In this document: one piece after another, positions 5,859 through 14,914 of the stretch
Layout of the letters: each line of letters opens with the position of its first letter
How positions within the stretch are numbered: position 1 is the stretch's first letter
DNA from: Fen-1058 sp964398185
Lineage (GTDB): Bacteria; Chloroflexota; Anaerolineae; Fen-1058
Length of the DNA: 64,000 nucleotides
Assembly: GCA_964398185.1 (NCBI GenBank)
Contig: CAYNML010000012.1
Location: 1-64,000 of the forward strand
Reading direction: 5' to 3'
Made by a program: the position numbers and the translations under genes
Notes under the pieces: model-generated
The model's database searches: none
Told to the model about the DNA's origin: nothing
What the model saw: the letters and a program-made list of their open reading frames with translations, nothing else

Positions 5859-7646
5859 TTATCCGTGGCGAAGCCATGGCGGGCCGCTTGGCGCATTCGC
5901 CTGCGCTCCACCAACCACCCGCCCCTGTTCCAACTCAATCACCTGATCGACTTGCTCGATCACGGTGCGCCGGTGGGTGATGATGATCACCGTCCGCCCG
6001 GCCATGAACGGCTCCAATGATGCGAGCAACTGCCGTTCGGTGATCGCGTCGAGGTTGGCCGTTGCTTCGTCGAGGATCAGGATCGGCGCATCCTTCAAAA
6101 TAGCCCGCGCGATAGCCAGGCGCTGCCGTTCGCCGCCGCTGAGTAAGACGCCGTTTTCCCCAATCAATGTGTTATAGCCCTGCGGCAGTGTCTCGATGAA
6201 ATCGTGCAGCTGCGCCTGCTGGCAGGCCGCACGCATTTGTTCAGCGGTCGCATCGGGATTGGCGAGCAGCAAGTTGTCTTGCACGGTGGCATTGAAGAGA
6301 TGTACGTTCTGCGGCACCACGCCGATCAAGGCGCGCACATCGTCGGCGCGATACTCACGCAGATCATGCCCGCCGAGTGTGATCGTTCCCGCGTGATAGT
6401 CCCAGAAGCGCAGCAGCAAATTCACGATCGTTGATTTGCCCGATCCGCTCGAGCCCACGATGGCGACGCGGCCGCCCGCCGGGATTGAGAAGCTCACCCC
6501 GTCGAGCGTAGGGGGATCAATCGGGTTGTAGTGAAAGCGCACATCTTTGAAAGCAATGTCCGTCATTGCGAGGAGCGCCGTGTGCGACGAAGCAATCTCA
6601 CCTGCATCCAAGCGAGATTGCTTCGTCGTCCCTTGAACTCCTCGCAATGACATCGGCGCGGCGGGATCGCGCACCGCCGGGGGTGTATCGATCAATTCAA
6701 ACAAACGCCGCCCGGCGGCCTGACTGGCTTCCAGTTGTTGCAACGCCAGCGATAACGGCTGCACCGCTTCAAAACTGGCAATTGCCGTGAGGGGCAGCAG
6801 CGCCAGATACACGCCCTCGATCTGGCCGCCGCTGACCAATGGAATCGCCAGCAGCAGCACGGTCAACCCGGCGAGGCTGGTAAACAGCGCAGCGAGGCCG
6901 CTGCTCACGCCGCGCAGCATCGCCAACTGTTCCTGCGTGCGATTGAGTAAGCGGCTCAAGCCCAGCACGCGCGCGGCATGTGACTGCGTTTGATCGAACG
7001 CGATCAAATCGGGCAGGCCCTGAATCTCGTCGACGAGCAGCGCATTGAGATCGGCGCGCGTGGCGATGAGTGTGGTCGCCGGTGGTTGACTGAGCCAGCG
7101 CGACAGCAGCGGCAGGACCAGGCCCGTCAACACGAGAAAGATCACCAAGGCGCTGGCGAGTGATGTGTCAAACACACCCAAGATCAGGCACGCCAAGATC
7201 GTCACACAGACGGCGGTGATGGGCGGCACGATCACGCGCACGTAGAAATTTTCCAGCGTCTCAATATCGCCGACGATGCGTGTGAGCAGATCGCCGCTGC
7301 GATAGGGCATCAGGCGCGCCGGGGCCAGCGGTTCCAATGCGGCGAAGAGCCAGACGCGCAGCTGCGTCAAAATGCGGAACGTGGCGGTGTGCGTGAAGTA
7401 TCTTTCCAGATAGCGAAAGGCCGCGCGCGCGATGGCAAAGACGCGCACAGTGGTGATCGCCAACGCGAGGTCGGACACATCGACGACGAGCGCGGCTTTG
7501 GAAATCAAATATGCCGACATCGCCATCAAGCCTACGCTGGACCCGATGGTGAGGAAGCTCAGCAGCACGCCAAAGGCCACCCACCATTTGAAGGGCGCAA
7601 TTAACCTGAGCAGTCGCGTGAAGGTGCTCATGCCGCTGGCCGTCAT
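5859..7646 (-). CDS. cydC: ABC exporter subunit CydC, with in-frame repeat insertion
   Basis: Protein of 595 residues: N-terminal six-helix transmembrane domain (to about residue 320) and an ATPase domain with Walker A GSSGSGKST, signature LSGGERQR and Walker B ILILDEATANLD. With CydD it exports glutathione/cysteine-type thiols needed for cytochrome bd assembly in studied bacteria. Between the two domains, residues from about 333 to 363 (RGVQGTTKQSRLDAGEIASS and following) are encoded by a 90-bp palindromic repeat whose length keeps the frame. Its start overlaps the cydD stop by four bases. The ATPase motifs are intact, so the protein is probably functional despite the insertion. Confidence 0.88.
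   Translation of the reverse strand: MTASGMSTFTRLLRLIAPFKWWVAFGVLLSFLTIGSSVGLMAMSAYLISKAALVVDVSDLALAITTVRVFAIARAAFRYLERYFTHTATFRILTQLRVWLFAALEPLAPARLMPYRSGDLLTRIVGDIETLENFYVRVIVPPITAVCVTILACLILGVFDTSLASALVIFLVLTGLVLPLLSRWLSQPPATTLIATRADLNALLVDEIQGLPDLIAFDQTQSHAARVLGLSRLLNRTQEQLAMLRGVSSGLAALFTSLAGLTVLLLAIPLVSGGQIEGVYLALLPLTAIASFEAVQPLSLALQQLEASQAAGRRLFELIDTPPAVRDPAAPMSLRGVQGTTKQSRLDAGEIASSHTALLAMTDIAFKDVRFHYNPIDPPTLDGVSFSIPAGGRVAIVGSSGSGKSTIVNLLLRFWDYHAGTITLGGHDLREYRADDVRALIGVVPQNVHLFNATVQDNLLLANPDATAEQMRAACQQAQLHDFIETLPQGYNTLIGENGVLLSGGERQRLAIARAILKDAPILILDEATANLDAITERQLLASLEPFMAGRTVIIITHRRTVIEQVDQVIELEQGRVVGGAQANAPSGPPWLRHG
6562..6651. repeat. 90-bp CATTGCGAG palindromic repeat inside cydC
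   Basis: GTCATTGCGAG (6562-6572) and CTCGCAATGAC (6641-6651) are perfect inverted ends. Inside, GACGAAGCAATCTC and GAGATTGCTTCGTC form a second inverted pair. Two more members lie at 17661-17752 and 44095-44181, both outside intact genes. This copy is exactly 30 codons long with no stop in the cydC frame. Confidence 0.9.
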
Positions 7647-9415
7647 GCCGCTCCTTCATAACTGGCGACGATGTCTTGATACGGCCCGCCCTGCGTGAGC
7701 AGCGCGCGGGGATCGCCCACTTCGATCACGCGGCCCCGATCGAGCACGGCCACCCGATCGGCGGAGTAGACCAATTTCAGGCGGTGCGCGATGATCAACA
7801 CGGTGCGACCGCGCAGCAACCGCTCAAGCGCGTCTTGAATCGCGGCTTCGCTGACTGAATCCAGATGCGAGGTCACTTCGTCAAGGATGAGGCAGGGCGC
7901 ATCTTTCAGGAAGGCGCGCGCGATGGCGAGCCGCTGCTGCTGGCCGCCGCTCAGGCGGGCGCCCCGTTCCCCGATCGGTGTGGCGTAACCCTGCGGGAGT
8001 TGCGTGATGAAGTCGTGCGCGTGCGCCGCCTGTGCGGCGGCGATGACGTCCGCATCGCTGGCGTCTGCTCGCGCGAGGCGAATGTTGTCGCCGACGGTGC
8101 CGTGAAAGAGATGCGGCTGCTGCGGCACCCACGCAACGTGCGCGCGCCACGCCGACAGATCGATCTCATTCAGCGGAACACCGTCGAGTGTGATCGATCC
8201 GCGATCAGGTTCGATGAAGCGCAGCAGCAGTTGGGCCGCCGTGCTCTTGCCGGCGCCCGTTGCGCCCACCAGCGCAATCGTTTGGCCGTGTGGAATATGC
8301 AGCGAGAAATCTTGCAGAGCGGGACGTTGACCGTCGGCGTAAGCGAAAGAGACCCGTTCGAAGTGAATGTCCGATCGGACGGGCACAACTGATCGGCTAG
8401 TTTGAGCACGCGCCTGCTTGATGGGCGTATCGAGAATGGCAAAAATCCGATCGGCCGCGGCTTTGCCGGCGGTGCCCGCGTGATACTTCAGCGCGAGTTG
8501 CCGCAGCGGCAGAAAGAATTCGGGGGTGATGATCAACACGGCCAGTGCGCGATTAAAGGGCAGGTAACCGGCCATCAAGCGCAGGCTGATTTGAACAGCG
8601 ACGAGAGCGGTGGCCACCGTGCCGCCCCATTCCAGCACGAGACCGGTTTGAAAGGCGACACGCAGCACTTCCATGGTGGTGCTGCCGTAGTGACGGCTGA
8701 TGTCACGGATGTTGTCGATTTGTTCGCGGCTGCGGCCAAACATCTTAAGCGTCGCCAGTCCTTGCAGCATGTCGAGGAAGAAGGCGCTCATCCAGCTCAG
8801 TTCGAGGAAGCGCTTTTCAGTGATCTCTTTGACGCGCCCGCCGATGAAGGCCAACAGCAAGACGAGAATGGGGCCGGTGAACAACAGGATCAAGGTGGTG
8901 GGCGGATCGAGCAGGAAGATGACGACGAGCACGAAGGCGGGCACCAGCATGGCCAGCAGCCGCGCGGGCTGATAAGTGGTGATGTAGTCATCAAGCACTT
9001 CCACGCCTTCGACGGTGGCGTTGACAAGTTCGCCGCTGCTTTCGCTCTGCGTATAAGCCGGGCCGAGCGCGAAGATCCGCTGTGTCAGGTTCTGGCGCAA
9101 GCTGCCTTTAAGGTGACTGGCCGATCGCTGCGCCAGCACATCGCTGATCCAAATGACGACGGCGCGCAGCAAGGCGAGCGCCAACAGCACGCCCAGCAAT
9201 GAAGTGACATCGGCCAGCGTCTGCTTTTTCTGGAAGACGCGATCAACGACATCGCTCAGGACAGTGGCCTGAGCGACGACGCACACGGCGGCGAAAAAAC
9301 CGGCGGCCACGCCCGCGTATAACAGCCGGCGCGCCGCACGGTTGGATTGAAGCAGGCGTCTTTCAGTCGATGGTTTCAAGCGGTTTGATTGTGTGGGAAT
9401 AGCCGGAATGCTCAC
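7643..9415 (-). CDS. cydD: ABC exporter subunit CydD
   Basis: Protein of 590 residues with an N-terminal transmembrane domain (about 30-310) and ATPase domain: Walker A GATGAGKST, signature LSGGQQQR, Walker B CLILDEVTSHLD. The CydD-type features LKMFGRSREQIDNIRDIS and EFFLPLRQLALKYHAGTAGK are visible. It pairs with CydC in a heterodimeric thiol exporter of the inner membrane. It follows cydB after 135 bases and overlaps cydC by four bases, so it belongs to the cytochrome bd operon. Confidence 0.9.
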   Translation of the reverse strand: MSIPAIPTQSNRLKPSTERRLLQSNRAARRLLYAGVAAGFFAAVCVVAQATVLSDVVDRVFQKKQTLADVTSLLGVLLALALLRAVVIWISDVLAQRSASHLKGSLRQNLTQRIFALGPAYTQSESSGELVNATVEGVEVLDDYITTYQPARLLAMLVPAFVLVVIFLLDPPTTLILLFTGPILVLLLAFIGGRVKEITEKRFLELSWMSAFFLDMLQGLATLKMFGRSREQIDNIRDISRHYGSTTMEVLRVAFQTGLVLEWGGTVATALVAVQISLRLMAGYLPFNRALAVLIITPEFFLPLRQLALKYHAGTAGKAAADRIFAILDTPIKQARAQTSRSVVPVRSDIHFERVSFAYADGQRPALQDFSLHIPHGQTIALVGATGAGKSTAAQLLLRFIEPDRGSITLDGVPLNEIDLSAWRAHVAWVPQQPHLFHGTVGDNIRLARADASDADVIAAAQAAHAHDFITQLPQGYATPIGERGARLSGGQQQRLAIARAFLKDAPCLILDEVTSHLDSVSEAAIQDALERLLRGRTVLIIAHRLKLVYSADRVAVLDRGRVIEVGDPRALLTQGGPYQDIVASYEGAA

Positions 9416-9550
9416 GGCCAGAGACTACAACGGATTCAGGAAACAGCGGATAGAGCGGCAAACAATCCGTTCGATTCCAAATCCGTTGTCGTTTCTCACG
9501 GCCATCCCCGCGACTCAAGGTCTTCAATTCCGATGTTGTACGGGACAGCG
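9416..9550. repeat. cydB-cydD intergenic inverted repeat
   Basis: The 135-base gap holds GAGACTACAACGGATT (about 9421-9436) and an imperfect inverse AATCCGTTGTCGTTTCTC (about 9482-9499). An RNA hairpin here could separate expression of the oxidase genes from the exporter genes. There is no T-tract, so it is not an obvious terminator. Confidence 0.4.
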
Positions 9551-10570
9551 CTAATAGCCCTTTGGCTCGACAATGGTTTTGCCACGGAAGAAGTAGTAGA
9601 CGCCTGTGGTGTAGAGCAGCACCAGCGGCATGCCGATCAGCGCGATAATCAACATGACGGTCAGCGTGTTGTCAGCCGAAGCCGCGTTGTAGATGGTCAG
9701 GTTGTAGGCTGGATCGATCGTCGAGATCAATAGATTCGGGAACATGCCCACCGCGCCGGAGATCAATAGCATGGCAACCATCACGCCCGAGGCGACAAAG
9801 GCCCAGAATTCGTGGCCTGTGTTCAGCATGCGCCAGGCGACGAGGAGGGCGATCAAGGCTGCCGCCGGGAAGATAACGGGCCACAGGTTGGTGGTATAAA
9901 CGGCCGTGATTTGCTGCCTGGTCAGGAACGTTGCCATGACAGCCAGCGTGTTCAAGACGAAGAACACGGCCATGAGTTTGGGAATCGCTTGGCGGATACG
10001 CGCTTGCAGTTCCCCGTCGGTTTTCATGGTCAAGAAGATCGATCCGTGCATGGCAAACATCGCCACCGTCGTCACGCCGACCAGCAGCGCGAAGGGCGTC
10101 AGCAGATCGAACAGCGTCATGTGGATGTTGCCGCGCGCGTCGAGCGCCACGCCGCTGATGACGTTGCCGAAGGCCACACCCAGCAGCAGTGCCAGACCCA
10201 GCGACGAGATCCAGAAGATGAAGTCCCACGTCGAACGCCAGCGGGGACTGGGACGCTTGCTGCGAAACTCGATGGCGACCGTGCGCAGGATTAAGACCAG
10301 CAGCACGGCCATCATGGCCAGGTAGAAGCCGGAGAACAGCGAAGCGTAGACCAGCGGGAAGGCGGCGAACAACACGCCGCCGCCCAGGATCAACCACACT
10401 TCGTTGCCGTCCCACACCGGCCCGATGCTGTTCAGCAGCACGCGCCGCTCGTTGTCGGTTTTGGCCACGAAGAGGTGCACAATTCCCACACCCATATCAA
10501 AGCCATCCAGAATCAGATAGCCGGCGATGATGATCACGAACAAGATGAACCAAATGTCGTTGAGAGTCAT
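9551..10570 (-). CDS. cydB: Cytochrome bd ubiquinol/menaquinol oxidase subunit II
   Basis: Integral membrane protein of 339 residues with nine or so hydrophobic segments. The CydB N-terminal signature AGYLILDGFDMGVGIVHLFV and GPVWDGNEVWLILGGGVLFA are clear. It is the second subunit of the terminal oxidase that reduces O2 at high affinity. The start has the RBS GCGAGGTG nearby and lies 12 bases after the cydA stop. Confidence 0.95.
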   Translation of the reverse strand: MTLNDIWFILFVIIIAGYLILDGFDMGVGIVHLFVAKTDNERRVLLNSIGPVWDGNEVWLILGGGVLFAAFPLVYASLFSGFYLAMMAVLLVLILRTVAIEFRSKRPSPRWRSTWDFIFWISSLGLALLLGVAFGNVISGVALDARGNIHMTLFDLLTPFALLVGVTTVAMFAMHGSIFLTMKTDGELQARIRQAIPKLMAVFFVLNTLAVMATFLTRQQITAVYTTNLWPVIFPAAALIALLVAWRMLNTGHEFWAFVASGVMVAMLLISGAVGMFPNLLISTIDPAYNLTIYNAASADNTLTVMLIIALIGMPLVLLYTTGVYYFFRGKTIVEPKGY

Positions 10571-10582
10571 GGCAGCACCTCG

Positions 10583-11986
10583 CTAAGCCCGCGCGCCACG
10601 GCGGCGGAAGATGTCGCGGAAGGTATCCGGCAGTGATGAAACCGGTGCAATTTCAACTTCGTCCAAGGGTTCCAGCCCGTGCTGAATCTTGCCGTTCAAC
10701 AAGAAGATGAACAGGGCAAACAGCAGCAGATACAGCAGCACGAACATGATCATGGAAATAATCACATCCGTGGCGGTGACAGTGGGTGAAATGGCCGCGC
10801 CGGTGGGCAGCAGGCCGTACACAATCCACGGCTGCCGACCGATTTCGGCCGACCACCAGCCCGCCGTGATGGAGACCAGCGTGAGGAAGACGGTGATGAC
10901 AAACAGCCACAGCGCCCAACGCAGCTCAAAGATTTTGCGCTTCCAGAAATACAACAAGACGCCCACAAAGCCGATCGGGATGTAGAGCGACCCCAGGCCA
11001 ATCATCGCGTGATAGACCTGGAAAACCAGATTGATCGGCGGATATTGCGCGGACGGGAAAGCTTCCAGGCCGGTGACGGTGGCCTGGGGATCGCCGTACG
11101 CCAGGAAGCTGAGCAAACAGGGAATTTTGATCCCGGTTGTGGTCTGGGCGGCTTCATCGACCCAGCCGACCAGATACATCGGCGCACACGCTTGGCTTTC
11201 CCACAGCCCTTCAAACGAGGCGAGCTTGACCGGCTGGAAGTTCGTGACCTCGACGGCCTGGCCTGCGCCAAAAAAGGCGACGTTCACAAAGGCGAACAGG
11301 GCGAAGACCGGCAGCGCCACTTTGAAGTTCGACTTGGCGACTTCCACGTCCCGTTTACGTAGAATGAACCAGGCGCTGACGCTTAACATCAGCGCTGAAC
11401 CAGCCGTCCACGAAGCGCCCCAGGTATGCAGCAAGCGTGACATGAACGACGGCGTAAAGACCACTTGCGCAAAATCGGTCATGTAGGCGCGCGCCGGGGC
11501 AGGCAGGGCTTGCACCGTATAGCCGGCGGGCGTCTGCATCCACGAATTTGCCATGATGATCCACAGCGCGCTGAAGTGCGCGCCAAACACCACCATGAAC
11601 GTCGCGCCCAGCCACAGGCGCGGCCCCAGGCGATTGCCGCCAAACAACATCAAGCCCAGGAAGCCGCCTTCCAGGAAGAAGGCGAAGACGCCTTCCGCTG
11701 CGAGCAAACTGCCAAAGATGTTGCCCACAAAGCGCGAGTAGTTGGCCCAGTTGGTGCCAAACTCAAACTCCATCACCACGCCCGTGGCGACCCCGATGGC
11801 GAAGATCAACCCGTAGACCTTCACCCAGAAGAAGGACAGCCTGCGCCATTTGGGATCTTTGGTGCGGACATAGATGATGCCGATGATGACCAGCATCAAC
11901 CCCAACCCCATGGACAACGGCGGGTAGATGAAGTGGAAACTGGCCGTGAGGGCAAACTGCAACCGGGACAGCAATTCAACGTCCAT
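10583..11986 (-). CDS. cydA: Cytochrome bd oxidase subunit I
   Basis: Membrane protein of 467 residues that binds hemes b558, b595 and d. Visible ligands and gating residues: His18 in TASFHFIYPP, the Glu residues in VVMEFEFGTNW and LLAAEGVFAFFLEG, and His in FMSRLLHTWGASW. The quinol loop looks of the short type: the protein is below the length of the enterobacterial enzyme. The start at 11986 is chosen over 12004 because AGAGGAGG stands just before it and MDVELLSRLQFALT begins at the family start. Confidence 0.95.
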   Translation of the reverse strand: MDVELLSRLQFALTASFHFIYPPLSMGLGLMLVIIGIIYVRTKDPKWRRLSFFWVKVYGLIFAIGVATGVVMEFEFGTNWANYSRFVGNIFGSLLAAEGVFAFFLEGGFLGLMLFGGNRLGPRLWLGATFMVVFGAHFSALWIIMANSWMQTPAGYTVQALPAPARAYMTDFAQVVFTPSFMSRLLHTWGASWTAGSALMLSVSAWFILRKRDVEVAKSNFKVALPVFALFAFVNVAFFGAGQAVEVTNFQPVKLASFEGLWESQACAPMYLVGWVDEAAQTTTGIKIPCLLSFLAYGDPQATVTGLEAFPSAQYPPINLVFQVYHAMIGLGSLYIPIGFVGVLLYFWKRKIFELRWALWLFVITVFLTLVSITAGWWSAEIGRQPWIVYGLLPTGAAISPTVTATDVIISMIMFVLLYLLLFALFIFLLNGKIQHGLEPLDEVEIAPVSSLPDTFRDIFRRRGARA

Positions 11987-12009
11987 GCATCCTCCTCTTT
12001 GCAAATTGA

Positions 12010-12034
12010 ACGGGCCGGATGGAAATCCGCCCGT
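12010..12034 (-). promoter_or_regulatory. Hairpin in the rrf2-cydA leader
   Basis: ACGGGCGGAT, a four-base loop and ATCCGGCCCGT (minus strand) form a stem with one bulge between the rrf2 stop (12049) and the cydA ribosome site. It could be an attenuator, an RNA-processing site or an Rrf2 operator. Only the inverted repeat is seen; the role is inferred. Confidence 0.4.
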
Positions 12035-12048
12035 CGCTTGAGTGAGAC

Positions 12049-12483
12049 TTACAGTTGAACCAATGCAATCGGCGTGCGCGTGGCGCTGTCGGCCATCAAC
12101 GCAAAATTGTAACTTGCCAGACGCGCACGAAAGTCACGACACAGGTCAGACCAGATTGAATGCACCGGGCAGGTGCGTGATCGTTCGCACTCGCTGGGCT
12201 TGCGGTTGCACCGATTGAACGTGATCGGCCCATCGATGGCCTCGACTACTTCCAACAGGTTAATGTCTTTCGCGGGCCGCGCCAACTGCACGCCGCCGTT
12301 GACGCCGCGTTGATTACGCAGGATGCCCTCATTGGCCAACCGGGCCACAATTTTGGTGAGAAAAGGCAGCGGGATGGCGTGCCGCTGCGCGATGGTCTCG
12401 CACGACAGCCGCACGCCAGCGGGCTGCAAAGCCAGCTCGAGGACGGCGCGCACGGCGTAATCGGCTTGTTGGGTAATTTCCAT
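12049..12483 (-). CDS. Rrf2-family iron-sulfur transcription regulator
   Basis: Protein of 144 residues: N-terminal winged helix (MEITQQADYAVRAVLELALQ, then FLTKIVARLANEGILRNQRG) and the cysteine triplet in FNRCNRKPSECERSRTCPVH that binds an Fe-S cluster in IscR, NsrR and RsrR relatives. It is directly upstream of and collinear with cydA (62-base gap), so it very likely controls the oxidase operon in response to oxygen, NO or iron-sulfur status. Which signal it senses cannot be told. Confidence 0.88.
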   Translation of the reverse strand: MEITQQADYAVRAVLELALQPAGVRLSCETIAQRHAIPLPFLTKIVARLANEGILRNQRGVNGGVQLARPAKDINLLEVVEAIDGPITFNRCNRKPSECERSRTCPVHSIWSDLCRDFRARLASYNFALMADSATRTPIALVQL

Positions 12484-12699
12484 GATTGGGGGTTATTAAA
12501 TCGGATAAGTTTTGTCAGGAATTAGGATACATCCACCGCGGCATCCTCGACAGTGTAAGATGTCAGTGAGGCGATATGACACTTGTCATGGTGATCATTT
12601 CCCACTTGAGAGTGGCAGCAACGCCGGTTCTCGACCAATTGACGCCGCGCCCTTTACGGCTTAGAATGAAAGTGAAATCCATTCGGTGGAGGTGTCACG
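12484..12699. promoter_or_regulatory. Divergent control region between rrf2 and the gene at 12700
   Basis: 216 bases without a gene, expected to hold promoters for both directions. It contains the perfect palindrome ATGACACTTGTCAT (12576-12589) and a second partial copy of its arm (GATGTCAGTGA, 12560-12570). These may be regulator sites. On the plus side the gene at 12700 has a strong RBS, GGTGGAGGTGTCACG. No promoter matches the consensus well enough to place it. Confidence 0.4.
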
Positions 12700-13272
12700 A
12701 TGAGCGTTCCCAAACTCGATGGCAGCACCGAATTAACCATCGTCCAGTGCATGCTGCGCGACCTGGAAGACTATCTGAAGTCCGATGTGCTGTACTGGCA
12801 CGTGGCCGAGCCGAACCCACTGGGCAGTCACATGCCGCAGTTGACGATCGGCGCCTTGCTGGAAGCGCTGGTGCGTGCCGAAGCGGGCGGCGTGGATCGC
12901 GCCGCGCTGGAAACGGCCCGTGCCCAACTCGATCGGATCCGCGCGGCCCACCCGGCCGTGTACGTCAGCAAGGCCATTCACGAACTGCATGGCCGCCTCA
13001 ACGCCTGGAAGGCCGACCTGGACGATGAAGGCCGCAAAACCAAGTCATTCTACGCGCAGGACGTGCGCGTGCGCGCCAAAATCTTCCTGCTGGAAAACGC
13101 GCTGGGGGCCGATGTTTCGGCGGAAATCCGGCAGCAGCGCGAACAGATCGATCAGCAACTGTACGAAGTCTTTGTGCCTGGCGAGTTCGTGTGGGATCCA
13201 CGCCTGCAAGCCGCCTTTCCGAAAAATCCCTGCTGGTGGCTGTACGGCCATTTGCTGGAAGAACATCATTGA
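12700..13272 (+). CDS. Uncharacterised conserved-looking protein
   Basis: Soluble protein of 190 residues that I do not recognise. It is strongly helical, with a Trp-rich C-terminus (FPKNPCWWLYGHLLEEHH) and an N-terminal segment DLEDYLKSDVLYWHVAEP. There are no transmembrane segments and no signal peptide. The start is set by GGAGG nine bases upstream. Its TGA overlaps the start of the GNAT gene, so the two are translated together and may act on one substrate. Confidence 0.7.
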   Translation: MSVPKLDGSTELTIVQCMLRDLEDYLKSDVLYWHVAEPNPLGSHMPQLTIGALLEALVRAEAGGVDRAALETARAQLDRIRAAHPAVYVSKAIHELHGRLNAWKADLDDEGRKTKSFYAQDVRVRAKIFLLENALGADVSAEIRQQREQIDQQLYEVFVPGEFVWDPRLQAAFPKNPCWWLYGHLLEEHH

Positions 13273-13757
13273 TGATCGATCTTGTGCGCGCCACACCCGC
13301 CCACCGCTCGCTGCTGCGACAGCTCTACGAACTGTACTGCCATGACTTCAGCCCCTTGACCAAAGCCGAGATCGGCGCCGACGGCTACTGGACGGGCGAC
13401 GATTTTCTCGATCTGTGGCCGGACGATTTGCACATCTACCTCATCCGCGTGGCCGGGCACTGGGCGGGTTTTGCCTGGGTGGCTTTTGGCGGCTATAGCG
13501 ATCCCGACGCGCACAACTTCCTGATGGATGAATTCTTTGTGCTGCGGAAATATCGCCGCCGGGGCGTGGGCGAGTTTGCCGCCGTGTGGCTCTTCAATCA
13601 TTATTCGGGCACGTGGGAAGTGGGCGAGATTCCAGAGAACGTGGAGGCGCAGCACTTCTGGCGCACCGTGATCGATCGCTATACGGACGGCCATTACCGG
13701 GAAGTCAACGTGAACAACCAGCGCTGGCACGGGCCGGTGCAAATCTTTGACAGCTAG
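13272..13757 (+). CDS. GNAT-family N-acetyltransferase
   Basis: Protein of 161 residues. The acetyl-CoA binding strand-loop is visible as DEFFVLRKYRRRGVGEFAAV (R/Q-x-x-G-x-G/A type, here RRRGVGEFA) around residues 84-103. It starts at 13272 by overlap with the preceding stop; an in-frame extension to 13191 lies inside that gene. The acyl acceptor is unknown. Its TAG stop (13755-13757) runs into the inverted repeat that separates it from the radical SAM gene. Confidence 0.82.
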   Translation: MIDLVRATPAHRSLLRQLYELYCHDFSPLTKAEIGADGYWTGDDFLDLWPDDLHIYLIRVAGHWAGFAWVAFGGYSDPDAHNFLMDEFFVLRKYRRRGVGEFAAVWLFNHYSGTWEVGEIPENVEAQHFWRTVIDRYTDGHYREVNVNNQRWHGPVQIFDS

Positions 13758-13819
13758 ACCTGGCAGGTTTCTGGCGGCCAGACACGCCAGCCGACGATCA
13801 ACAAAAACCTGCCAGGTCT
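13756..13819. repeat. 64-bp inverted repeat related to the 99-bp elements
   Basis: AGACCTGGCAGGTTT (13756-13770) and AAACCTGCCAGGTCT (13805-13819) are perfect 15-base inverted repeats, differing from the ends of the 99-bp elements by a few bases. The interior also holds a GGCGG/GCCAG stem. The left edge overlaps the GNAT stop codon and the right edge is 10 bases before the radical SAM start, where it could act as a transcription or mRNA stability signal. Confidence 0.75.
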
Positions 13820-13828
13820 TTTCCAACC

Positions 13829-14914
13829 ATGCCCGCAACCTCGACCAATTACTTGCTCAACCTCGCCAAACTCGCCCGTGGCGATCGCGTGCTGCACCCG
13901 CTGATTGCCACTTACTACGCCACCACGCAGTGCAATTTCAACTGCGCCTACTGCGAATACTTCGGTGCGCGGCGCAATCCGCAGGCCGAAGAGCAGCTCG
14001 ATCTTGATCGGGCGGCGCAGGTCCTCAAGGTCATCCGCACCGGCGTCGATAGTCTCATCCTGACCGGCGGCGAGCCATTGTTGCATCCCGCCATCGATCA
14101 GCTGATCGTGACCGCGAAGCGTGAAGTCAAATTCCGCCATCTCACACTGTTGACCAACGCCAGCCTGCTGCACGATCACGAAGCAATCCTGCCGCACCTC
14201 GATCGGCTCGTCATCAGCCTCGACGCCACCGATCCCCTCATCTGGAGCGAGATCATCGGCACGACGCCGGGCGTGGCGCACGACGTGCTGAACAACATCC
14301 GCACCTATGCCGCGCGCCAGCACGAATTCGGCTATCATCTCGTCGTGAACTGCGTCATCACGCCGCAGACCCTGGCGCAGGTGCGCACCATGCTGGACTT
14401 CTGCGAAGCGCGCCGCATCCTGATCTCGTTCTCGCCGCAGTCGGTCAACAACTGGCCGCATTACGATCTGCTGACGGCGCAGGAATATCGCGACGTCATT
14501 CGACACCTGATCGATCGCAAACGGGCGGGCGCGCCCATCCTCGGCAGTCTGGCCTACCTCAACATGCTGTCTGACTTCACGCCCTACTCGTGCTATTCGC
14601 TGCTGGTGCCGCGCGTCATGCCCAACGGCGATCTGATCTATCCCTGCCGCCCGATCGAACTCAGCGTCGCCGCACAAGGCGGCGCGACCACACGCGGCGG
14701 GCGGCCCTGCAACCTGCTCGACGTGCAATCATGGGGCGAAGCGCTTCAGCGCGCATCCCACGAATACGACGATCCGCCGCAGACCTGCACCAGTTGTTTT
14801 CAACAGTGCTTCGCGGAAGCATCGCTCTTGCAATCCAAACCGCTGTCGTTATTGAGCGAGCTGCGCTACGCGCCATCGCGGCACGGCGCGGTGTGGAAAC
14901 ATGCGCCGGGATAA
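13829..14914 (+). CDS. Radical SAM protein with C-terminal cysteines
   Basis: Protein of 361 residues. The cluster motif CNFNCAYCEYFG (about residues 31-42) binds [4Fe-4S] and SAM; ILTGGEPLLHP is the SAM-binding GGEP strand. Later Cys residues (YPCRP, then CTSCFQQC near residue 322) could hold an auxiliary cluster as in SPASM/twitch-type enzymes. Such proteins modify peptides, cofactors or lipids; the substrate cannot be read here. It sits between an acetyltransferase and an FAD oxidoreductase. The stop TAA is the first triplet of the following TAACGAG repeat. Confidence 0.82.
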   Translation: MPATSTNYLLNLAKLARGDRVLHPLIATYYATTQCNFNCAYCEYFGARRNPQAEEQLDLDRAAQVLKVIRTGVDSLILTGGEPLLHPAIDQLIVTAKREVKFRHLTLLTNASLLHDHEAILPHLDRLVISLDATDPLIWSEIIGTTPGVAHDVLNNIRTYAARQHEFGYHLVVNCVITPQTLAQVRTMLDFCEARRILISFSPQSVNNWPHYDLLTAQEYRDVIRHLIDRKRAGAPILGSLAYLNMLSDFTPYSCYSLLVPRVMPNGDLIYPCRPIELSVAAQGGATTRGGRPCNLLDVQSWGEALQRASHEYDDPPQTCTSCFQQCFAEASLLQSKPLSLLSELRYAPSRHGAVWKHAPG

